The notes under the pieces: model-generated
Seen by the model: only the letters and a program-made list of their open reading frames with translations
Databases searched by the model: none
What the model was told of the DNA's origin: nothing
Source: Flavobacteriales bacterium UBA1958
Lineage (GTDB): Bacteria; Bacteroidota; Bacteroidia; Flavobacteriales_D; Sanyastnellaceae
Length of the DNA: 12,201 bases
Assembly (NCBI GenBank): GCA_002336675.1
Contig: DDEI01000003.1
Span: forward strand, 1 to 12,201
Reading direction: 5' to 3'
Translations under genes and position numbers: made by a program
Part shown: piece by piece, positions 7,474-12,201 of the stretch
Numbering within the stretch: position 1 is the stretch's first letter
Layout of the letters: every line of letters starts with the position of its first letter

Positions 7474-8406
7474 CTAGATATTTAATGCCTTCTTCACCCC
7501 TAATAAAGCTGGTTCTTTAGTTACGTTATAGAACGGTATGAGCTCTGCACCAAATGACCTAAAATATCTTTCTACTCCAGGAATCATACTTCCTTCAAAA
7601 TCTATAAGTTCAAGGTTAGTTTCTAACTCATTAGAGATTAGTTCATATAACGAAGCTGTTCCTAAAGAAAGACCTTCTGTCTTTTCTACTCCCCCGAATA
7701 AGTATACTAACGTATCTCCAACTCTCACTCCGCAAGAAACTCCTGCTCCTTGCTTCACTTCTGCCTTTACCACAGAGAAGGTCTCTAAGGTTTTTAACAC
7801 CTCTAATAATTTCTTGAAATAATCTGACTCTGTTTGTTTTCTGCCTTGCAAAGAGCTGTTCTCCAATAAAGCAGTTGCTTGACTGTCCAATTTTCGATGA
7901 ATAGAAATCTTTTTATATTTCAAAGCCTTAATAGAGCTTTTAAGTCCTTTGCTCGCATTATTTAACTCGTTAAATTCCGTTGTTCTCAACCTGTAGGTAT
8001 AACGCACTTTACATACAAAACCCTCCCAGTAAAAAGGCTGCATATCTATACATTCTGGCGGAAAAGAAATATTAACCCAGTTATAAGTTCCTAAAAAATC
8101 TGCTAAGGACTTTAATATCTTTTTCTGATAACTATTCTGATAGTAAAGGTTCTTCCCTTGGCTGTCTATCCAAAGTCCACAGTTTTGGAAAAATGGAGGA
8201 TTACTTAAATGGAGCATCCCTTTTCGTTTACTAAAGAATAAACAAAAAGCCCCTAAGAGCTTCTCTGCGGATTCATCTCTGATAGAAAAGTATTTATAAT
8301 TAGAATCAACTTTACTCCAATCCGATATATAACAGACATTAAATGCCTCTAGCTTAGGTAAGCTCTGAGTCAGTTTGCTGTGTGTTATTTCCTCTATAAT
8401 TAGCAC
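7474..8406 (-). CDS. FemAB/BioF2-like GNAT-superfamily acyltransferase
   Basis: A cytosolic acyltransferase of the FemAB-like, BioF2-like (Acetyltransf_6) branch of the GNAT superfamily. These enzymes move an acyl or aminoacyl group onto a sugar or peptide amine, often in polysaccharide clusters. The clearest signature is near the C-terminus: IDFEGSMIPGVERYFRSFGA (about residues 268-287). Before it comes a core with GVSCGVRVGDTLVYLFGGV and a Ser/Gly/Thr-rich loop leading to an LYELISNEL helix. The N-terminal half is a second, more diverged lobe, as usual in this family. No ATG is available near the N-terminus. I chose the GTG at 8406, which follows the glycosyltransferase stop by one base (TAAcGTG) and gives 310 residues beginning at VLIIEEI. 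A TTG at 8430 would give 318 residues. It is the last gene of the four-gene glycan operon. Donor and acceptor are unknown. Confidence 0.78.
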   Translation of the reverse strand: MLIIEEITHSKLTQSLPKLEAFNVCYISDWSKVDSNYKYFSIRDESAEKLLGAFCLFFSKRKGMLHLSNPPFFQNCGLWIDSQGKNLYYQNSYQKKILKSLADFLGTYNWVNISFPPECIDMQPFYWEGFVCKVRYTYRLRTTEFNELNNASKGLKSSIKALKYKKISIHRKLDSQATALLENSSLQGRKQTESDYFKKLLEVLKTLETFSVVKAEVKQGAGVSCGVRVGDTLVYLFGGVEKTEGLSLGTASLYELISNELETNLELIDFEGSMIPGVERYFRSFGAELIPFYNVTKEPALLGVKKALNI

Positions 8407-8407
8407 G

Positions 8408-9532
8408 TTAAATTTTCTTGTAAAATTCAAGCAGCTTTTTTTCCTCGTTCTGCCAGTTATAAATTCCCTTCACTTTTTTTAGATTCGAAGTAAACTCCGA
8501 TTTATCTATTTTACTAAGCTCCAAAACAGCCTGTCTCCATGATTCAGGTGTTTCTTCTTTTACTGCCATTCCTATTCCATTCCCCTCTACGAAATTTCTA
8601 CAATCTTCTAAGGCATTTACTAATATCGGAATTTCCGCCTGAACATATTCAAAAAGCTTATTCGGCATACAATAATAATAACTAAGACATATATTCTCCA
8701 CAGAAATCAGCCCGTAATCAGCCGAAGATGTATAAGTAACCACCTCATCATAAGGAACTGCTGACACGAAGTGAATGTTCTCATATTCTTTAGAAGCAAG
8801 CTTTATTTTTTCTTCAAAGACTCCATATCCCATAAAGGCTATATGGAATTCATTAAGCTCTATAAACACATTGAGCAAGGTCTCTATCCCTCTTCCTTTC
8901 ATTAATCCACCCTGATAAATATAAAGTTTATCTTCAGGGAGTAGGTTTAGCTTCTCTTTGAGCACGTTAGATTTTACATAAGCTGAAATATGGGGAGTAT
9001 TTAATATAATTTCTGTCTGGCTATCTGAAGTCCCGTATTTCGTTTTGTAATAGTTTTTTATTCCTTCACTTACATGTATAACAAAACTCTTTTTAATGAA
9101 CCATTTTTCGACCTTAAGTACTAAAGACCTTTCTAAACTAGTCACCCCATTCCTCTCACTTTCCAACTCATGGCAGTCATAAACGAGCTTTAACTTTCTA
9201 TTAAAAAACCGAGCGATAACACCTACCATAAAAGGCTTAAAATCATTGCAATGCCATATATCAGCATTTCTATATCCCAATATAATTCTAAAAATGAACT
9301 CCAGATACTTTATACTTCCAAATAGTTTATTTCCACTAGGCAACTTACTACTCTTTAATTTTAAACGCGTCACGTTTATTTCACCCTGCGTTTCTAACTC
9401 TGACACATCACCATAGCACAAAGCTAGGATAGTCACTTCATAACCATTCTCAGCTAAAGAAGTAGCCATTTTAAAAACTCTATTATCGTTTTTATAATTA
9501 CTAAACAGTAGAGAGACAACTTTTTTACTCAT
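8408..9532 (-). CDS. GT4-type glycosyltransferase
   Basis: A GT-B fold glycosyltransferase of the GT4 type, which transfers a sugar from a nucleotide-sugar donor to a glycan or lipid carrier at the cytoplasmic side of the inner membrane. The 374-residue length is normal. The N-terminal acceptor domain shows NDNRVFKMATSLAENGYEV (residues 15-33), WHCNDFKPFMVGV (93-105) and VYDCHELE (117-124). The C-terminal donor domain shows YQGGLMKGRGIETLL (206-220), FMGYG (233-237) and PNKLFEYVQAEIPILV (290-305), in which Glu295 is the second Glu of the EX7E motif. The usual first Glu, eight residues earlier, is Tyr here (in SYYYCMP), a pattern I associate with this subfamily rather than with decay. The ATG overlaps the flippase stop by 8 bp and the acyltransferase follows directly, so the gene is translationally coupled on both sides. 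The sugar cannot be predicted. Confidence 0.88.
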   Translation of the reverse strand: MSKKVVSLLFSNYKNDNRVFKMATSLAENGYEVTILALCYGDVSELETQGEINVTRLKLKSSKLPSGNKLFGSIKYLEFIFRIILGYRNADIWHCNDFKPFMVGVIARFFNRKLKLVYDCHELESERNGVTSLERSLVLKVEKWFIKKSFVIHVSEGIKNYYKTKYGTSDSQTEIILNTPHISAYVKSNVLKEKLNLLPEDKLYIYQGGLMKGRGIETLLNVFIELNEFHIAFMGYGVFEEKIKLASKEYENIHFVSAVPYDEVVTYTSSADYGLISVENICLSYYYCMPNKLFEYVQAEIPILVNALEDCRNFVEGNGIGMAVKEETPESWRQAVLELSKIDKSEFTSNLKKVKGIYNWQNEEKKLLEFYKKI

Positions 9533-10787
9533 TCACTCCAAGTTTTGAGGATGAAAGCACAAAGTAAACCATTGCTCCTAAATTAATTAAAAAGAAAAGT
9601 ATTTTTCCTAAGACAAACCACTGTAAGGTTTCCCATTCTGAATATCCATTGAAAAATCCGAAACAAATACTTGAAACTACTATTACTAGATGAAGCGAAT
9701 CTAAAAACAGCATCTGTTTTTGTTTCTTGAGACGATAATTAATAAAAGCCAAGCAGGAAGTAACAAAGTTCAACCCGAACCAGAAAATAAGCAGCTTTAT
9801 AAAACCTCCTAATTCTCCCCACTTATCCCCTAACATGAAAGTGTAAAAAGAATTGGGAACCAGCATAACTACCACTGCCATTAGACCAGCTAAACCAACC
9901 AACCTGAAAAAAAACTTAAAAAATAGACGCCTAATAGCCTGTTTGTCTTTCATCGCTGAAATGTGCTGATAAAAAACTTGAGCGAAAGACTGAGAAAAAA
10001 TATTCAGCGGCCCCAGAACGAGTCTTCTACTAAGAGCGAAAAAACCTATACTCCACAACCCAAAGAAATACGTAAAAAGGAATATGTGAGCCCATGCAGC
10101 TAATTTGGCTAAAAAGCTCCCCCACACGCTAAACCTATAATATTCACTATAATCCTTAGCAGCTGCAGTCATCTCTGAATTAGAGACTTCTTTTATTTTA
10201 AAGTTAGGACCCAGTGTTCTAAAGAAAACTAGAATAGAAGCAAGCCTTCCTAGTAAATTCCCGAAAATCAATCCTCCAGGAGTTAAACCTAACCATCCAA
10301 AAGAGATTTTACTTAGTTCATTAGTCGCGTTAAAAGTTACCTTAGATAAACTAGACGATTTATATAACTTATTCCTATGATGCCAGTAAACCATCACCTG
10401 AAACACTCCGAATAACAAAAGGTTTAAAGGAATAAAATAAAGGTAGAAACCCAATTCTTCGTTTTGGAATAATTCCGCTATCCGAGAATTAAATAAGACA
10501 AAAATCAGGAGACATAACAGTGATACGATTAAAGTGGTTCTTAAACACCATTTGACTAGAGATAAGGCCTTAACATCAGTATCAGCCTGAACTATGGCCA
10601 GCTCCATTTTAAAAGTAGAAAATACACTAAGCACGCTTAGTATCATTGCATAATGCTCCAGCGTGGTGAAGTTTTCTGGAGAATAAAGCCGCGTGACTAT
10701 AAATGCCAGTAAAAATGTAATAGCCTGAGCAGCACCTGTACCCATCATTAAAGTGGCTACATTTTTACCGAAGGTGTTTTCCTTCAA
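9525..10787 (-). CDS. Wzx-like oligosaccharide flippase (polysaccharide biosynthesis membrane protein)
   Basis: A polytopic inner-membrane protein of the MOP/Wzx flippase superfamily, which turns lipid-linked oligosaccharides from the cytoplasmic to the periplasmic face. The 420 residues contain about a dozen hydrophobic segments. The N-terminus carries the family hallmark GTGAAQAITFLLAFIVTRLY followed by SPENF, and a mid-protein segment RRLVLGPLNIFSQSFAQVFY matches the typical second-half motif. Charged loops separate the helices, and length is normal. The gene starts 9 bp after the oxidoreductase stop and its last 8 bp overlap the glycosyltransferase start, so it lies inside the glycan operon. 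Neither an O-antigen polymerase (Wzy) nor a ligase is present in the window, so the exported unit may be short or may be finished by enzymes encoded elsewhere. The family is secure; the exact substrate is not known. Confidence 0.9.
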   Translation of the reverse strand: MKENTFGKNVATLMMGTGAAQAITFLLAFIVTRLYSPENFTTLEHYAMILSVLSVFSTFKMELAIVQADTDVKALSLVKWCLRTTLIVSLLCLLIFVLFNSRIAELFQNEELGFYLYFIPLNLLLFGVFQVMVYWHHRNKLYKSSSLSKVTFNATNELSKISFGWLGLTPGGLIFGNLLGRLASILVFFRTLGPNFKIKEVSNSEMTAAAKDYSEYYRFSVWGSFLAKLAAWAHIFLFTYFFGLWSIGFFALSRRLVLGPLNIFSQSFAQVFYQHISAMKDKQAIRRLFFKFFFRLVGLAGLMAVVVMLVPNSFYTFMLGDKWGELGGFIKLLIFWFGLNFVTSCLAFINYRLKKQKQMLFLDSLHLVIVVSSICFGFFNGYSEWETLQWFVLGKILFFLINLGAMVYFVLSSSKLGVNE

Positions 10788-10796
10788 ATTAGAAAA

Positions 10797-11831
10797 TTAG
10801 TTAAGTACTTCATTAGCCACTTTCACCGGTCTTTCAGCTGCAGCATACATTCTTTCTATAATATCTACTACTTTTAATCCTTCTAACGCATTAGTCGTAA
10901 TGTTCGTTCTTCCGGAAAGTGTGTCAACCACGTTTTCTATCACGTGAATGTGATTAGCCGCACTGCCCTTATAGAAGCCATAATCATTGGCAGGATTAGC
11001 TTCTTTTAGCTCAGGCATTTCATACCCCTCTATTTCACAATATTCCACTTCATTCATATACTGTCCACCCACCTTAATGGTTCCTTTCTCTCCTATGATA
11101 GTCATGCTACTCTCGAAGTTCTTATCATTTATGGCAGTAGAAAAATTAAAAGACCCAATTCCTCCATTCAAAAAGTCAAAACTTAAAAAACCCGAGTCTT
11201 CAAAAGCTGTATTATTCTCGTGCTTATAATCCTTAAATACACCTTTAATATTTTCTACATCACCGAATAACCAATACATTAAATCTAGAAAGTGACTAAA
11301 TTGAGTAAATAGGGTACCACCATCTAAATCCATTGTCCCTTTCCAATGGTTCTTTTTATAATACCTATCGTCCCTGTTCCAGTAACAGTTAGTTTGAACC
11401 ATATAAATTTCTCCCAACACCTGAGTATCCATCACCTCTTTTAACCAGATACTAGGAGGAGAATATCTGTTTTGCATCACACAGAAAACCTGCTTAGAAC
11501 GATTTAATGCCTTAAACATCACTTCTTCACATTCCTTCTTAGTTAAGCCCATAGGTTTTTCTACCACTACGTGTTTTCCAGAATCTAGTGATTTAATAGC
11601 ATGTTCGGCATGTAAACCGTTAGGCGTGCATATGCATACTACATTCGTATCAGGAGTATTCGCCAGCATTTCTTCTGCCGTCGAGTAAAAAGGAACATCG
11701 AAGTTATTCTCGCATTCCTCTTTAGGGCGCTTATCACACATAGCGGTTAGCTCCGCTTCTGGGTTTCTAGAAATCATCTCGGCATGTCTCTTACCGATAT
11801 GGCCAGAACCTATTACTGCGAATTTTATCAT
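10797..11831 (-). CDS. Gfo/Idh/MocA family oxidoreductase, WlbA/WbpB-like sugar dehydrogenase
   Basis: A cytosolic NAD(P)-dependent sugar oxidoreductase of 344 residues. The N-terminal Rossmann fold has GSGHIG (residues 8-13) and CTPNGLHAEHA (68-78). The catalytic-lysine motif VVVEKPMGL (88-96, Lys92) and the family segment DLDGGTLFTQFSHFLDLMYW (168-187, with His180 and Asp183) follow. The segment around WNRDDRYY...HWKGTMDLDGG resembles WlbA/WbpB, which oxidises C3 of UDP-N-acetylglucosaminuronate in di-N-acetylated sugar synthesis. That specific activity is inference, since the companion aminotransferase and acetyltransferase of that pathway are not seen here. The start is the ATG at 11831; a TTG just before it is rejected. 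A -7 promoter element lies 22 nt upstream. It is the first gene of the operon with the flippase, glycosyltransferase and acyltransferase, and probably supplies a modified sugar to them. Confidence 0.9.
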   Translation of the reverse strand: MIKFAVIGSGHIGKRHAEMISRNPEAELTAMCDKRPKEECENNFDVPFYSTAEEMLANTPDTNVVCICTPNGLHAEHAIKSLDSGKHVVVEKPMGLTKKECEEVMFKALNRSKQVFCVMQNRYSPPSIWLKEVMDTQVLGEIYMVQTNCYWNRDDRYYKKNHWKGTMDLDGGTLFTQFSHFLDLMYWLFGDVENIKGVFKDYKHENNTAFEDSGFLSFDFLNGGIGSFNFSTAINDKNFESSMTIIGEKGTIKVGGQYMNEVEYCEIEGYEMPELKEANPANDYGFYKGSAANHIHVIENVVDTLSGRTNITTNALEGLKVVDIIERMYAAAERPVKVANEVLN

Positions 11832-11853
11832 CAAGGTTGGTTTATTTGCGATA

Positions 11854-11861
11854 CAAATTTA
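11854..11861 (-). promoter_or_regulatory. Putative -7 promoter element of the glycan operon
   Basis: On the minus strand this is TAAATTTG, a perfect TAnnTTTG match, ending 22 nt before the oxidoreductase ATG. It sits in the 75-bp gap after the permease gene. A -33 element is only weakly suggested by a TTTTAG about 20 bp upstream. It implies that the four-gene operon can be transcribed independently of the permease. Confidence 0.55.
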
Positions 11862-11906
11862 TAAACTATAGCCGTACTTTCACTAAAAGCTAATGACAGA
11901 TGACAA

Positions 11907-12201
11907 TTAAGCGTTTTTCAGTATTCCTCCTACTCTCTGAGCAAAGAAAGCTAAATAGGCGAAACAAAGCACACAAACAATGTAAGACTCATGTATTCCA
12001 ATTATATCAGCTAATTTTCCTTGAATAGGTGGAATTATACCTCCTCCTAAAATCATCATTACTAAGAACGCTGAACCTTGTGAAGTGTATTTCCCTAAAC
12101 CTTTTATACTTAAAGAAAATATAGATGGCCACATTATAGAACAGAATAACCCTCCGCTTAAGAACGCATAAATAGCTGTGTTTCCTGAAGTAAATAGCCC
12201 T
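11907..12201 (-). CDS. FucP-type sugar MFS transporter, C-terminal 97 residues, 5' end outside window
   Basis: The C-terminal part of an inner-membrane major-facilitator permease of the FucP / glucose-galactose family, which takes up a monosaccharide with protons or sodium. The frame is open to the window edge; the Met at 12134 is internal. Visible family marks are SGGLFCSIMWPSIFSLSIKG and, further on, GLGKYTSQGSAF followed by MMILGGGIIPPIQGKLADIIG, then a last transmembrane helix (VCVLCFAYLAFFA) and a short basic tail. The C-terminus looks complete. The sugar cannot be told from this part. The gene lies on the same strand as, and 75 bp upstream of, the glycan operon; the separate promoter there suggests neighbours rather than one unit, although read-through is possible. 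Confidence 0.88.
   Translation of the reverse strand, partial: GLFTSGNTAIYAFLSGGLFCSIMWPSIFSLSIKGLGKYTSQGSAFLVMMILGGGIIPPIQGKLADIIGIHESYIVCVLCFAYLAFFAQRVGGILKNA

Overview
The window (about 35% G+C by eye) looks like chromosomal DNA of a Bacteroidota bacterium, most likely in the Flavobacteriales. The main evidence is the gene order coaBC, DUF4835/PorD, recN, which I know from this group. Further support comes from a TonB-dependent receptor that opens with a carboxypeptidase-regulatory-like domain, signal peptides ending in the SQ/AQ typical of the phylum, and two perfect TAnnTTTG (-7 type) promoter elements a short distance before start codons. Ribosome binding sites are A-rich with no clear Shine-Dalgarno. 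I see no tRNA, rRNA, CRISPR array, transposase gene or phage gene.

Left block (1-3142, + strand): the 3' end of coaBC (coenzyme A synthesis), a secreted DUF4835/PorD protein (type IX secretion) and recN (double-strand-break repair). They are packed with overlapping stop and start codons, so they are probably co-transcribed. recN overlaps by 9 bp, tail to tail, an opposing gene for a 772-residue TonB-dependent outer-membrane receptor (3134-5452, - strand), which has its own -7 element at 5478-5485. No SusD-type partner is next to it.

Middle (5453-7443): a 431-bp divergent spacer contains a G+C-rich island (about 50% against 27% on its flanks) that is open in a long frame on each strand. It is the least explained stretch of the window. 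To its right are two + strand genes for secreted proteins I do not recognise: a 241-residue helical TPR-like protein and a 267-residue protein with a CCxC cysteine cluster.

Right block (7474-12201, - strand): a tight four-gene operon with its own promoter at 11854-11861. In transcription order it encodes a Gfo/Idh/MocA-type sugar oxidoreductase resembling the WlbA/WbpB nucleotide-sugar dehydrogenases, a Wzx-like flippase, a GT4-type glycosyltransferase and a FemAB/BioF2-like acyltransferase. Together these suggest a small module that builds, exports and acylates a surface glycan or glycolipid. Upstream of it, and cut by the window edge, is the 3' end of a FucP-type sugar permease.

Most of the window is ordinary conserved chromosome. 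The parts worth a second look are the spacer island, the two unknown secreted proteins beside the receptor, and the glycan operon.
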